38,920 bases of DNA from Spirochaetaceae bacterium (GCA_007695175.1 REEH01000068.1:1-38920); one strand, 5' to 3'; positions 23,565-33,157 are shown, counted from the first letter of the stretch. Made by a program: numbers and translations. The notes: generated by a model not told the origin, from the letters alone.

Positions 23565-25607
23565 ATGCAGGAACGTCGTGTACTGATCGTTGAAGACGAG
23601 AAGATCATTGCCCTTGATCTTCAGAGGCGGCTCGAGAAATTCGGGTACCGCGTCGTTGCACTCTGCGCCACCGCGGAAGAGGCTGTCGAGGCAGCCCTGG
23701 AGTACCTGCCGGACATCATCCTCATGGATATCATGCTGGGGGGTGAACGGGACGGCGTCGATGCGGCAATCGAGATAAAACAGAAGAAGAACATTCCCAT
23801 CGTCTTTCTGACGGCCTACGCCGACGACAAGACCGTGGATCGCGCCAAGAGAGCGGAACCGGTAGGGTACGTGCTCAAACCGTTCAAGGAACGGGAGCTG
23901 CAAACGACAATCGATATAGCCCTGTACAAGGCGGACGTGGACCGCAAGCTCCAGGAACAGGAACAGCTCTTCGAGACGATCTTCGATACGATGAACGACG
24001 GACTCATCGCTGTCGACCTGGAGCAGAACGTCAAGTTTCTGAATCCCGTGGCGGCGACTCTTATCGGCACCAGTGGGGAATCGGCGGTAAACACTCCCCT
24101 GAACGGTCTCTTTTCGATCTTCGACGATCATTCCGAGCTCGCCGCGGCGATTCCCTTCTCGGCGGTAATCAAGGGCAGCAACACATTCAAGTTTGAAAAC
24201 GTCTTCCTTCAAACGGAACAGGGCGGGCGGGTACATATTTCCGGAACCATTTCTCCCATCAAGACGGAGTTCGGCGTGGAGGGAGCGCTTGTTACCTTCC
24301 GTGACGTAACGAGCATCAAGCAGATGTCCCAGGTGATCGAGTACCAGGCGAGCCATGACGCGCTCACCGGTCTTATGAACCGGGAGGAGTTCTTCCTGCG
24401 CCTGAAGGAAATTGCCCGGGACGCCCAGCAGAACAGCCGGCACCACAGCCTCATCTATCTCGACCTGGATCAGTTCAAGATCGTTAACGATGTATGCGGT
24501 CACCTGGCAGGAGACGAGTTGCTCCGCCAGGTCTCCAGCGACGTCCTGGACCTGGTGGCTACGGAAGAACACCTGGCGGCGCGCCTCGGTGGTGACGAGT
24601 TCGGCCTGCTTCTTCTCGACGTCAGTCTCTCCCGGGCCATGGCGATCGCCCGGAGCGTTCTCCACAGTCTCAATCGCAAGTTTATCTGGCAGAAGAACGC
24701 CTTTCATATCACCGCCAGTATCGGTGTTGTCCCCGTGGGCGGAGCAAGCGCCGAAACGTACAGCATTCTCGCCGCCGCGGATGACGCCTCCTATCTTGCA
24801 AAGGAAGAGGGCGGAAACACCATCAAAGTCTACGAAACGGCGGACTACACATTCCTCAAGCGCCGGGGTGAGATGCAATGGATATCCCGTCTCAATCACG
24901 CCCTGGACGACGACATGTTCGTCCTCTGGGGCCAGCCGATAGCACCGACGAAGGCGGAGAGCGAGAGAGATCATCTGGAAATACTGATCCGGATGGTGGA
25001 TACCGACGGAGGGCTTATCAGTCCGGCGGACTTCATTCCCGCCGCGGAGAAGTACAACCTCATGCCGGCGGTTGACCGCTGGGTACTCACCCATGCCCTG
25101 GATCATCTGGCCATGGTTAACGAGCAGGGGACCTTTCCCCGGTACAGTATCAACCTCAGCGCCGCATCCCTGGCGGATGAAAGCTTCCTCGATTTCGTGG
25201 AGCGGACGATCCGGGATCATTCGGTTGAATCCAACCAGATCTGTCTGGAAATAACGGAGACCGCGGCGATCGCCAACCTCTCCCGGGCGATTGCCTTCAT
25301 GCGAAGACTGAAGAATCTGGGAGTCTCCTTTGCGCTGGACGACTTCGGCAACGGTTTCTCATCCTTCTCCTACCTTAAAACCCTACCGGTGGACTTTCTC
25401 AAGATCGACGGATCCTTTGTAAAGGGGGTAGCGGACGATCCGATTGACCGGGCTCTCGTGACGGCGGTAAACAACATCGGTCACGTAATGAAGATGAAAA
25501 CCATCGCGGAGTTCGTGAAGGATGCAGCTACGCGCCGTATTCTGGAAGAGATCGGCGTGGACTACCTGCAGGGGTACGAGATCGCCAAACCATCCCCGCT
25601 CCTCTGA
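23565..25607 (+). CDS. Response regulator with PAS, GGDEF and EAL domains (cyclic-di-GMP turnover)
   Basis: 680 residues. Receiver domain (1-120) with Asp55 (LMDIMLGG) and YVLKPF. PAS domain (about 135-250). GGDEF domain (about 262-425) with intact GGDEF at 342-346; no RxxD inhibitory site is visible just before it. EAL domain (about 435-680) with Glu472 in EIL (for EAL), SINLSAAS, LEITETA, LDDFGNG, LKIDGSF, IAEFVKD (usual AEGVE) and YLQGY. Both cyclase and phosphodiesterase residues are largely present, so it may be bifunctional under receiver control. The ATG at 23565 is chosen over an in-frame TTG at 23550 because the TTG overlaps the -10 box. Six bases separate it from aroK. Confidence 0.93.
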   Translation: MQERRVLIVEDEKIIALDLQRRLEKFGYRVVALCATAEEAVEAALEYLPDIILMDIMLGGERDGVDAAIEIKQKKNIPIVFLTAYADDKTVDRAKRAEPVGYVLKPFKERELQTTIDIALYKADVDRKLQEQEQLFETIFDTMNDGLIAVDLEQNVKFLNPVAATLIGTSGESAVNTPLNGLFSIFDDHSELAAAIPFSAVIKGSNTFKFENVFLQTEQGGRVHISGTISPIKTEFGVEGALVTFRDVTSIKQMSQVIEYQASHDALTGLMNREEFFLRLKEIARDAQQNSRHHSLIYLDLDQFKIVNDVCGHLAGDELLRQVSSDVLDLVATEEHLAARLGGDEFGLLLLDVSLSRAMAIARSVLHSLNRKFIWQKNAFHITASIGVVPVGGASAETYSILAAADDASYLAKEEGGNTIKVYETADYTFLKRRGEMQWISRLNHALDDDMFVLWGQPIAPTKAESERDHLEILIRMVDTDGGLISPADFIPAAEKYNLMPAVDRWVLTHALDHLAMVNEQGTFPRYSINLSAASLADESFLDFVERTIRDHSVESNQICLEITETAAIANLSRAIAFMRRLKNLGVSFALDDFGNGFSSFSYLKTLPVDFLKIDGSFVKGVADDPIDRALVTAVNNIGHVMKMKTIAEFVKDAATRRILEEIGVDYLQGYEIAKPSPLL

Positions 25608-25613
25608 GGGCTC

Positions 25614-26183
25614 ATGGCTGATTCAGGCTACCTCACTCTGGTAGGTCTCAAACACGTGGGCAAAAGTTCCGTCGCCAGAGCGCTGGCGGCGGATCTGCCC
25701 GATGCCATCCTTGCCGACACCGACGAGGAGATGGTCCGCGCGGCACGGGCGGAGGGCTGGTTTCTGCCGGACAGGTCGGAGGAAAGCGGAAGGGATCCCC
25801 CGATCAGGGAGCTCTACCGCTTTCTGGGGGTCCAGGCCTTTTCCTCCTGGGAAACGGAAGTCCTGGAACGGATCATCACCTCCGCCGATCGATTCTGCAT
25901 AATCGCCACCGGCGGGGGCGTAAGTGACAACCGGGACGCCTTGAAGCTGCTCGACGGGGCCCGTCCCGTTGTATATCTTCACGACGAGCCTCGCCTCCTC
26001 TACCAGCGGTTCATCAGGCGTGGCATTCCCGCTTTCCTTGACCAGGATGATCCCCTGGCTTCATTCATGCGCCTGGTGGAGCGGCGGGACCGGGTATACC
26101 GGGAGTTGGCGGATCAGGTAATCACCGTTTCCGGCAGATCAATCGAGCAGACTGCTCGTGATATTCTAAAACTTGTGAGGTAG
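25614..26183 (+). CDS. aroK: Shikimate kinase
   Basis: A 189-residue P-loop kinase that phosphorylates shikimate in the pathway to chorismate. Walker A is GLKHVGKSS (11-19). The substrate-binding acidic motif is ADTDEE (Asp35, Asp37). ATGGGV (about 98-103) is the glycine-rich shikimate-binding block. The lid region RFIRRGIPAFL follows at about 128-138. It is about 15 residues longer than the usual enzyme because of an insertion after the acidic motif. Its position seven bases before aroC supports the assignment over other P-loop kinases. Confidence 0.88.
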   Translation: MADSGYLTLVGLKHVGKSSVARALAADLPDAILADTDEEMVRAARAEGWFLPDRSEESGRDPPIRELYRFLGVQAFSSWETEVLERIITSADRFCIIATGGGVSDNRDALKLLDGARPVVYLHDEPRLLYQRFIRRGIPAFLDQDDPLASFMRLVERRDRVYRELADQVITVSGRSIEQTARDILKLVR

Positions 26184-26190
26184 GACGATT

Positions 26191-27261
26191 ATGGCAGGCA
26201 ACAGCTTTGGCGAGGTATTCCGGATCACCACCTTTGGCGAATCCCACGGCGGAGCCGTGGGAGTGGTTATTGACGGCGCCACCCCCGGAATCGAGCTCTC
26301 CGAATCGGACATACAGGAACAGCTGGATCGACGCAAACCGGGTCAGTCCTCTATTACGACGCCCCGCATGGAACCGGACATCGCCCATATTCTCTCCGGT
26401 GTATTCGAGGGACGCACCACCGGTACTCCCATCATGGTGATACTCTATAACTCCGATGCCGATCCCTCCGCGTACGACGAGATTAAGGACAAGTTCCGCC
26501 CCGGCCACGCCGACTGGAGCTACTTCAAAAAGTACGGAATCAGGGACTGGCGAGGCAGTGGACGTGCTTCGGGGCGGGAGACATCGGGGCGCGTGGCGGC
26601 GGGCGCGGTGGCGAGAAAACAGCTTCTTTCCCTGGGCGTAACGATCACGGCCTACACATTGCGCAGCGCCGGAATCAGCTGCGAGTCATACAATCCGGAG
26701 GAGATTGAAAAGAATCCCCTTCGGGCCTGCGATTCCGGAGCGGCCATGAAGATGCTTGAACGAATCGAGAAGATCAAGGCCGGTGAGGACAGCGTGGGCG
26801 GCATCGTCGAATGTCGCATCAGGGGAGTATCCCCGGGGCTGGGCGAACCAGTTTTCGACAAGCTCGACGCGGAACTCGCCCATGGACTGATGTCCATCGG
26901 CTCGGTCAAGGGCATCGAGTTTGGTGCCGGTTTTGCCGCGGCGGATATGACCGGCAGCACCCATAACGACCAGATCGGGCCGGAAGGCTTTCTCACCAAC
27001 AACGCCGGCGGGATAATCGGCGGTATAAGCACGGGCGAGGAGATCCTCTTCCGCCTGGTGGTCAAACCCACCAGCTCAATAGCACGCCCCCAACAGACAG
27101 TCGATCTGGGCGGTACCTCCCGGGTCATCCGTACCGAGGGACGCCACGACGCGTGTATCTGTCCGCGCATCGTCCCGGTCGTGGAGTCCATGGCAGCCCT
27201 GGTCATCCTCGATCACTACAAGCGGCAGCATTCGCTCCACTTCGGGAACGATCGCTCCTGA
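26191..27261 (+). CDS. aroC: Chorismate synthase
   Basis: 356 residues, normal length. It converts EPSP to chorismate using reduced FMN. The three family signatures are visible: GESHG (16-20), GRASGRETSGRVAAGA (about 124-139) and RHDACICPR (about 318-326). GSTHNDQ and FLTNNAGGIIGGISTG are further active-site blocks. GAGGTAGGA precedes the ATG. It ends 7 bases from a convergent membrane-protein gene with no clear terminator between. Confidence 0.98.
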   Translation: MAGNSFGEVFRITTFGESHGGAVGVVIDGATPGIELSESDIQEQLDRRKPGQSSITTPRMEPDIAHILSGVFEGRTTGTPIMVILYNSDADPSAYDEIKDKFRPGHADWSYFKKYGIRDWRGSGRASGRETSGRVAAGAVARKQLLSLGVTITAYTLRSAGISCESYNPEEIEKNPLRACDSGAAMKMLERIEKIKAGEDSVGGIVECRIRGVSPGLGEPVFDKLDAELAHGLMSIGSVKGIEFGAGFAAADMTGSTHNDQIGPEGFLTNNAGGIIGGISTGEEILFRLVVKPTSSIARPQQTVDLGGTSRVIRTEGRHDACICPRIVPVVESMAALVILDHYKRQHSLHFGNDRS

Positions 27262-27268
27262 CCGTAAA

Positions 27269-27859
27269 CTATCGATCCTCGTCACCGGGTATCTCGGCAC
27301 CCGGAATCCCGGCACCGGGGACCTCGGGATCGCCATTCCCGGAGGACTCTCCCTCCTCTCCGGCGGCCCGGCCCGGCAGAAGTATCAGCACCCCCAGGGG
27401 AACAAAAATCAGGGGCCACCAGCGGGCGGTGAGCGAAGCGAGACTCTGCTCAATCACGTTCAGGCTGAAGAGCAGAAAAACAAGAGAAAGGGCGCACAGC
27501 ACGCATCCGGGCAGAACCAGCGATATCGGGTATGGTTTTCCCTTGCGGAAGCCATACACCATCAGCGTCAGGCCACCAAAAGTCATGAAGATGGGCCAGA
27601 GCGAACGGAGCTCCGAACGGATCAGTATTGACTGCTGCAGCACGAAAAAGACGCCGATCAGGGTGAGCAGGATGCCGTAGAAGAGGTTGATTTCCGCTCC
27701 CTGCGGCCGAAAGGCACGATGCAGAAAGAACGCACCCGCCAGAATAAGAGCGACTGGAATCCCCATGGCTCCCAGGGAAACTACACCGGTCGTTACCAGA
27801 AGCAGGGCTGCTCCGGTCAGAATTATGGCTGTACCAATCACTAGACGTCGTTTTATCAC
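27269..27859 (-). CDS. Small membrane protein of unknown function
   Basis: A 196-residue protein with about six hydrophobic segments in two groups (roughly 6-50, 63-80, 88-102, 113-130, 145-160). It ends in a tail of about 30 residues with Gly/Pro/Glu repeats (GAGIPGAEIPGDE). The pattern resembles small bacterial membrane proteins with LiaF/DUF5668-like helix pairs, but I cannot assign one. Start GTG at 27859: it lies a short leader downstream of a good promoter and has GGAAG just upstream. An in-frame TTG at 27904 would overlap the -35 box. Confidence 0.75.
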   Translation of the reverse strand: MIKRRLVIGTAIILTGAALLLVTTGVVSLGAMGIPVALILAGAFFLHRAFRPQGAEINLFYGILLTLIGVFFVLQQSILIRSELRSLWPIFMTFGGLTLMVYGFRKGKPYPISLVLPGCVLCALSLVFLLFSLNVIEQSLASLTARWWPLIFVPLGVLILLPGRAAGEEGESSGNGDPEVPGAGIPGAEIPGDEDR

Positions 27860-27875
27860 AATGCTTCCAGACCAT

Positions 27876-27904
27876 AGTGTACCGGCACACATCCGTATTG
27901 CCAA
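27876..27904 (-). promoter_or_regulatory. Promoter of the small membrane protein gene
   Basis: On the minus strand, TTGGCA (27904-27899), a 17-base spacer and TACACT (27881-27876). It is divergent from the exported-protein group that starts at 27925. Confidence 0.6.
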
Positions 27905-27924
27905 TGACGGTAACAGGATATATC

Positions 27925-28956
27925 ATGAATTTCATGCGTTTAAGACTCCTCTCCGCGCTTATACCTCTCCTTCTTCTCCTTGCTCTTCCCCTTGTTTCCG
28001 TCCGGGGCGTACCGGGAGGGGGGGATCTGCCGATCAGGAACTACCTGAGCTACGCCGCGGAGGGACCGCCGCCCTTTCCCGTCGTGGAACGGGCGGCGCG
28101 GGCAACGCGGGACCGGGAGAGTACCAGCGCCATGATCGCCTTCCTGACGGGACACGTCACGCGTTTTCCCATGGACCAGAACAACGGCTACTACCTCAGT
28201 ATCGTGGGAGACCTTTACCGGGACCAGGGGGGCAACGATCTGGCGCGGCAATACTACAGACGCGCGCTCCTGAGGTATCCCGACGTACACGTTCGCGGAG
28301 TACCGACGCACCAGATTTCGATCAACCGGTTGCTCACCGTGGTGGAGGATCCGAGGGAACGCATCGAGTATCTGCACTACCTGCAGGATCATTACCGGGA
28401 GAGCATCGACCGGGGACTCGTCGCGTACTACCTGGCCCGGGCCTACGAGAACGCCGGCCGCTGGTCGGAAGCGTTCGAGAGTTACCGCGTTTTTCTCGCC
28501 CATCCCGGGACACGCATACCGGGAGAACCAAACGCGAGAAATGAGACTCAACGACGTGTCGCCTTCTATGATTCCAACCGGCAATGGACGCACCGGGACC
28601 TGGAATCGCTGGTATCCGCCATTACTTCAGCATTATGGGCCCAGAATCCCGCGGCACTTCTCCGCTACCGGGCGGGAGAGAATTTCTTCACCATGTCCTG
28701 GCAGCAGGACGAGATGGATCCCAACAGCGATATTCCGACCTTTGATATAGGCGCCTTTCTGCGGCGCTCCCGGGTGCGGTTCTCCTCGGATCTTGAGCTC
28801 AACTCCAACGCCAACGAGGCGTATCTCCGCACCTGGGGATGGTCTCACCGCATCCCCACGTGGTACCTCTATTTCCGCCGCATCGATTTTCCGGCGGATC
28901 CGGACGTGCACGGCAACTGGGAATGGGGCGGTATCCTGTTTGGAGAAGCGTTCTAG
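27925..28956 (+). CDS. Exported tetratricopeptide-like protein
   Basis: 343 residues with a signal peptide (about 1-28, a long Leu-rich core, possible cleavage after VRG). The N-terminal half has helical repeats resembling TPRs: GYYLSIVGDLYRDQGGNDLARQYYRRALLRYP (about 85-116) and VAYYLARAYENAGRWSEAFESYRVFLAHP (about 165-195). The C-terminal part (about 215-343) is Trp/Arg-rich with no family I recognise. Probably periplasmic. ATG 27925 has AGGA upstream at good spacing. Upstream in-frame ATG 27904 and downstream ATG 27934 are alternatives. First of three consecutive genes for exported proteins. Confidence 0.8.
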   Translation: MNFMRLRLLSALIPLLLLLALPLVSVRGVPGGGDLPIRNYLSYAAEGPPPFPVVERAARATRDRESTSAMIAFLTGHVTRFPMDQNNGYYLSIVGDLYRDQGGNDLARQYYRRALLRYPDVHVRGVPTHQISINRLLTVVEDPRERIEYLHYLQDHYRESIDRGLVAYYLARAYENAGRWSEAFESYRVFLAHPGTRIPGEPNARNETQRRVAFYDSNRQWTHRDLESLVSAITSALWAQNPAALLRYRAGENFFTMSWQQDEMDPNSDIPTFDIGAFLRRSRVRFSSDLELNSNANEAYLRTWGWSHRIPTWYLYFRRIDFPADPDVHGNWEWGGILFGEAF

Positions 28957-28974
28957 ATACCGATATTTGTGAGT

Positions 28975-29850
28975 ATGTACCGCTCTGCCCTGTTGACGTT
29001 CGGGTTCTGCCTCCTCTTCTCCGGGTTCGCGCCACCTCTGCCCGCACAAAATTCCCTCACTCCGACAGCCTCCAGCGCGTTCAACTGGCAGACAAGCACC
29101 CTGGAGGTAACGCTCACGCAGGAAGCGGATCTCACGACGGGCAACACACCGGCACGACTGTACCGGGCCCAGCAGCAGATCGAGCGGGAGTTTGCGGCGG
29201 TACTCTTTACGAGCATTCTCCCGCTGCAGATAGACTCCACTCGGACTCTTGAGGACGCCGTTCGGGACCGACCGGAGCTGGCAGCCCGGATCAGCGCGCT
29301 CGCGGACGCGGCGGAGCGTGGATTGCCACGCCCCAACCGGGATATGACCTCCGTCACACGGCAGTACCGCGTACCGATCTTTCCCGATCTGGCGGAACTC
29401 TTTATCGGTCACCGCATTCCCTTCCGCATGGAACGGGTAATCCAGTGGGTTCCCACCCGACGGTTTACCGGAATAGTGATCTACGCGGCCGATCCGATGC
29501 CGCACCGGGGTACCGGTGAACAGACCCTTCTCACCCCGGCGATTCTTCCGGAAATCTTTGATACGGATCTTCGGCCAATCCTGGAGCAGGATATGCTCGA
29601 TCCGGACGCGATCAGGCGCTGGGGCGTGGTGGCGTATACTGAAGACTACGACGAGGACCCCTGGCGACACCGAATCGGCCCGGAACCGTTACGAATCATG
29701 GCGAGAGAAGCCTTCGGGGTACGACCGACGGATATCATAATCAGCCGTGACGACGCGGACCGACTCCTGAGCTCCGCGGAAAACCGCTTCCTGCTGCGGG
29801 AAGGCCGGATCCTTGTAATCGTCGCGCCGGGGCAGACCACGGTGCAGTAG
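28975..29850 (+). CDS. Exported protein of unknown function, LPP20/FlgT-like C-terminus
   Basis: About 291 residues with a signal peptide (about 1-25, cleavage likely after PAQ). The C-terminal half pairs a FTGIVIYAAD block (about 166) with PAILPEIFD, GPEPLRIMAREAFGVRPTDIIISRDDADRLL and a final REGRILVIV. This resembles the C-terminus of spirochaetal LPP20/FlgT-like exported proteins as I remember them; the match is from memory only. The start is unsure: ATG 28975 lies seven bases after a -10-like GATATT (28962-28967), while GTG 28969 is in frame two codons earlier. It is 18 bases after the TPR-like gene. Confidence 0.72.
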   Translation: MYRSALLTFGFCLLFSGFAPPLPAQNSLTPTASSAFNWQTSTLEVTLTQEADLTTGNTPARLYRAQQQIEREFAAVLFTSILPLQIDSTRTLEDAVRDRPELAARISALADAAERGLPRPNRDMTSVTRQYRVPIFPDLAELFIGHRIPFRMERVIQWVPTRRFTGIVIYAADPMPHRGTGEQTLLTPAILPEIFDTDLRPILEQDMLDPDAIRRWGVVAYTEDYDEDPWRHRIGPEPLRIMAREAFGVRPTDIIISRDDADRLLSSAENRFLLREGRILVIVAPGQTTVQ

Positions 29851-29899
29851 AACCGTGACGGCCCCGTTGACCTCCCCCGGTAGACTATGCTCAAATCCT

Positions 29900-31189
29900 A
29901 TGACCATGAAGTCGACCGCGGTGTTTATACTCCTTTTGCCCTTACTTGTATTTGCTTCCTGCGGACCTCGCGTTACCGGATACGCTGTGCTCCTCTGGCC
30001 GGAAACGGATTCCGCTCTTACCGCCGGTGACATCCTGCCCGTGCTGGAGACATCGCGACTGCAGGATACCGTGACGGTACAGGCAGGCGGTGAACGGGTT
30101 GCCTTGCCCGCGGCACGGTTGTCGCTCTTTGAGAGCGAATCCGCCGCCCGGCAGTTTCAGGAACGGTTTTCACCCTGGCGCGACGCGTACGCCCGCAGTC
30201 TGATCACCGCCCTGCCCATCCGCACGACCGCGGACCGGACCAGCACCCGCGTCTACCGCCTCCGGGACGGGGAGGTGGTCAAGATACTCAACCGCAACGA
30301 TGAGCCCTCCGACGAGGCGGGCCTGGTGGATTACTGGTACCACGTACTCACCGATAACGGCGTCACCGGATGGGTATTCGGCCGCAATCTTGAACTGGTA
30401 AGCGCCGGGGGAAGAGCGCTGAGTCCCCGCGATGACCGGGACCGCCTGGAGCGCCTCGTCCAGGACATCGCTACCGCCACGTGGAGACCGGACTACTTCG
30501 TCGAGATGAACCGTACGGGGCGCATCAATCTGGAGCGCTTCTCGCCGCGTTACGGCTTCTTCGGAAATCCCGATGAGCGTCGTTTCGAAATTGTGATGCC
30601 CGCGTACCGGCGGGAAATAGCGTATCAGGACTTTTCCACCGGTGCCAACGCACAAGCGATTCGCTTTCACGGTGCCGACCTCACCATTGAAATGCGGAGC
30701 GAAGACCGCCTTCGCGTCACCTTTCTCCTCAATGACCGGCAGCGAACGGAGGATTTCGTCCTCTTTCCCCAGGATATCGGAGAGATCATCCAGGCGGAAC
30801 GCACCAGGCGGCAGCAACGGATGGAGGAACTCCTTCTCCGCGGAAACGGACTGATCAGTACCGCTTTCGGCTCCATGGAAATCACAGAGCGGGGATCCGT
30901 TTCGTGGGAGGGGTACGAGCGCCTCGTACCGGATATTCTGCCGCCCCAGTTCGAGGGTAACGCAACACTGGAGTTTCCCCTGTTTATCGCCGACAACCTT
31001 TTCAACCGGTACGATGGAGCGCTTCGCTTTACCATGCGGGGTGGAGTGACGACATCCTTTCTCTATACGATAACCGACGATGGCGTGCGCCTGGTCTACC
31101 TGCCGGACAGTCTCATCAGTGAAAACAACGTGATCCGTTCGGAACCGGCGACACCGGTAATTCTCTTTTTCCGCTACTACCAGACGTAA
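29900..31189 (+). CDS. Lipoprotein with SH3-like region
   Basis: 429 residues. The signal peptide ends in a lipobox, LVFASC, so Cys21 is the likely lipidated residue. A bacterial SH3-like segment (about 98-160: ALPIRTTADRTSTRVYRLRDGEVVKILNRN ... WYHVLTDNGVTGWVFGRNLE) is followed by a large beta-rich C-terminal domain of unknown type. SH3b domains often bind peptidoglycan, so attachment to a membrane with a cell-wall role is plausible. The start is ATG 29900 or ATG 29906; a -10-like TATGCT (29886-29891) ends eight bases before the first. Third of the exported-protein group. Confidence 0.8.
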   Translation: MTMKSTAVFILLLPLLVFASCGPRVTGYAVLLWPETDSALTAGDILPVLETSRLQDTVTVQAGGERVALPAARLSLFESESAARQFQERFSPWRDAYARSLITALPIRTTADRTSTRVYRLRDGEVVKILNRNDEPSDEAGLVDYWYHVLTDNGVTGWVFGRNLELVSAGGRALSPRDDRDRLERLVQDIATATWRPDYFVEMNRTGRINLERFSPRYGFFGNPDERRFEIVMPAYRREIAYQDFSTGANAQAIRFHGADLTIEMRSEDRLRVTFLLNDRQRTEDFVLFPQDIGEIIQAERTRRQQRMEELLLRGNGLISTAFGSMEITERGSVSWEGYERLVPDILPPQFEGNATLEFPLFIADNLFNRYDGALRFTMRGGVTTSFLYTITDDGVRLVYLPDSLISENNVIRSEPATPVILFFRYYQT

Positions 31190-31210
31190 GAGGGGACGGT
31201 TTCCGGCATC

Positions 31211-33157
31211 ATGCTGTCTGCTGCATCAGTGTCTCTCACCTTCGGGGGACAGCAAGTACTCCAGGATGTTTCCCTTACTCTGGATCGCACAACCCGGGCG
31301 GGGCTGGTGGGAGCCAACGGAAGCGGAAAGACAACCCTCCTGCGGATCCTCTCCGGCGCCGCCACGCCGGAGGGTGGCTCCGTTTCCGTTTCCCGCGCCA
31401 CTACGGTGGCGTACCTGCCGCAACACATCGCCCTGTCCCCGGGGAAGTCCGTGCGACTCGTGGCCGATGAGGGATACCAGCGGGAACACAACCTGGCACA
31501 AGAGAGATCGGAACTGGCCGATCGGCTGATAGAGTCGCCGGAGGACCACTCGCTTCTGGATTCGATGGCACGCATCGACGAATCACTGGAAAACAGCGGG
31601 TATCACACCCGCCATGTGCAGGTGAACCGGGTGCTCCGGGGCCTGGGCTTCCCCGATGACGCCCTGGATCAGCCGGTAGAGACCTTGAGCGGTGGATGGG
31701 CAATGCGCGTCGTCCTGGCGCGTACGCTCCTGGCGAGACCTGATTTTCTGCTCCTGGACGAGCCAACCAACTACCTGGACAGCGAGTCCCGCCTGTGGCT
31801 CTCCCGCTTTCTCGCCGGTTTTCCCGGGGGTTATCTGCTGGTCTCGCACGATCGGGTTTTTCTTGATGAAACGACCACGGAGATCCTGGAGCTCTTTCAG
31901 GGCAGCATCAAGAGATATCGTGGCTCCTTCTCGGAATACGAGCGACGGCGCAAGGAGGAACTGGAGAACCTTATCAAGCGGTGGGAAGAGCAGCAGCGCG
32001 AAATCGCACGGCAGGAACAGTTTATCCGCCGTTTCCGCGCCCAGGCCAATAAAGCTCGCCAGGTGCAGAGCAGAATTCGTATGCTGGAAAAGGTGGATCT
32101 CCTGGAAATACCGGAGCATCTGCGACCCCTATCGATCACGTTACCGCCCCCTCCACGGGCGGGACGAAAGGTCCTGACGACGGAGTCCCTTTCCCGCGGA
32201 TACGGACCCCGGCAGGTCCTGCGCGAACTCTCCATGGAGGTTGAGCAGGGCCGCCGCCTGGCGGTGGTGGGCAGAAACGGCGCCGGCAAGAGCACGCTCC
32301 TGAGAATCCTCGCGGGACGGGATCAGGAGCACGGCGGAACGTTGACCATCGGAAAAGGCGTACAATGCGGCTACTTCGCCCAGGACCATCCGGAATCGCT
32401 GCCGACAGGCAAAACCGTACTCTCCTATCTCGAAGAACAGGCGGGCGACGAATCGCGCCCCCGGGTGCGGGACATTCTCGGAGCATTTCTCTTCAGCGGC
32501 GACGCAACGGAGAAGCCTCTGGAAGTTCTCAGTGGTGGTGAACGGACCAGACTTGCCGTGGCATCCCTGCTCGCTCGTCCTCTGAACCTTCTCATCCTGG
32601 ACGAGCCTACCAACCACCTCGATATGACGAGCCAGGAAGTTCTCGCTCAGGCACTGCGGAATTACGCGGGCACGGTGGTTTTCGTCTCCCACGACCGGAG
32701 CTTTCTCCGCTCCGTAGCAACGGATGTCCTCGCGCTCTGGCCGGACGAGTCGGTGGTTCCCCGGGGCTGGCGATTGTATCCGGGTTCCTACGCCGAGTTT
32801 GAGGGAAGTCACGCGGGCCTGCTCTTTGCAGAACCGGATGAGAACGGTACCGTCGGCGTCGATCCTCCCCGGCAGGAGAAAAACATGGAGGGTCTGCGCC
32901 GGTACGGCGATCAGAAAGCACGGCGAGCGGAAATCCGTCGGCTCCGGCAGGCGGAGGAAGAGCTGTTGCTGCGGATAGACGGGATCGATAGTGAGTGCCG
33001 GCAGCTTGAGGCGGAACTCGCGCAGCCGGAGGTGTACACCCGAGGCGACGCAGTGCGTCAAAGAAGCAACCGGATCACGCAGTTGAAGAAGGAATCGGAC
33101 CGGCTGCACCACCAATGGGAGGAGAGCGTCCGCCGCCTGGAAGAACTGGACGTTTGA
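31211..33157 (+). CDS. ABC-F family ATPase
   Basis: 648 residues with two ABC ATPase domains and no membrane segment, the ABC-F plan of ribosome-associated translation factors. Domain 1: Walker A GANGSGKTT (34-42), signature LSGGWAMRV, Walker B LLLDEPTNYLD. A charged linker of about 70 residues (RRRKEELENLIKRWEEQQR) is the P-site tRNA interaction motif region. Domain 2: GRNGAGKST, LSGGERTRL, LILDEPTNHLD. A C-terminal Arg/Glu-rich coiled coil (about 570-645) suggests a Uup or YheS-type member. The subgroup is not resolved. It lies 21 bases after the lipoprotein gene. Its stop codon overlaps the -35 of the next promoter. Confidence 0.93.
   Translation: MLSAASVSLTFGGQQVLQDVSLTLDRTTRAGLVGANGSGKTTLLRILSGAATPEGGSVSVSRATTVAYLPQHIALSPGKSVRLVADEGYQREHNLAQERSELADRLIESPEDHSLLDSMARIDESLENSGYHTRHVQVNRVLRGLGFPDDALDQPVETLSGGWAMRVVLARTLLARPDFLLLDEPTNYLDSESRLWLSRFLAGFPGGYLLVSHDRVFLDETTTEILELFQGSIKRYRGSFSEYERRRKEELENLIKRWEEQQREIARQEQFIRRFRAQANKARQVQSRIRMLEKVDLLEIPEHLRPLSITLPPPPRAGRKVLTTESLSRGYGPRQVLRELSMEVEQGRRLAVVGRNGAGKSTLLRILAGRDQEHGGTLTIGKGVQCGYFAQDHPESLPTGKTVLSYLEEQAGDESRPRVRDILGAFLFSGDATEKPLEVLSGGERTRLAVASLLARPLNLLILDEPTNHLDMTSQEVLAQALRNYAGTVVFVSHDRSFLRSVATDVLALWPDESVVPRGWRLYPGSYAEFEGSHAGLLFAEPDENGTVGVDPPRQEKNMEGLRRYGDQKARRAEIRRLRQAEEELLLRIDGIDSECRQLEAELAQPEVYTRGDAVRQRSNRITQLKKESDRLHHQWEESVRRLEELDV

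Noticed and set aside
23556-25220. Long open frame on the minus strand opposite the GGDEF-EAL gene
   Set aside because: Antisense to conserved REC, PAS and GGDEF motifs; no family match and no promoter or ribosome binding site.
29867-29891. TTGACC (29867-29872) with TATGCT (29886-29891) as a full promoter for the lipoprotein gene
   Set aside because: The spacer is only 13 bases, too short for a standard promoter. The -10 may act alone.
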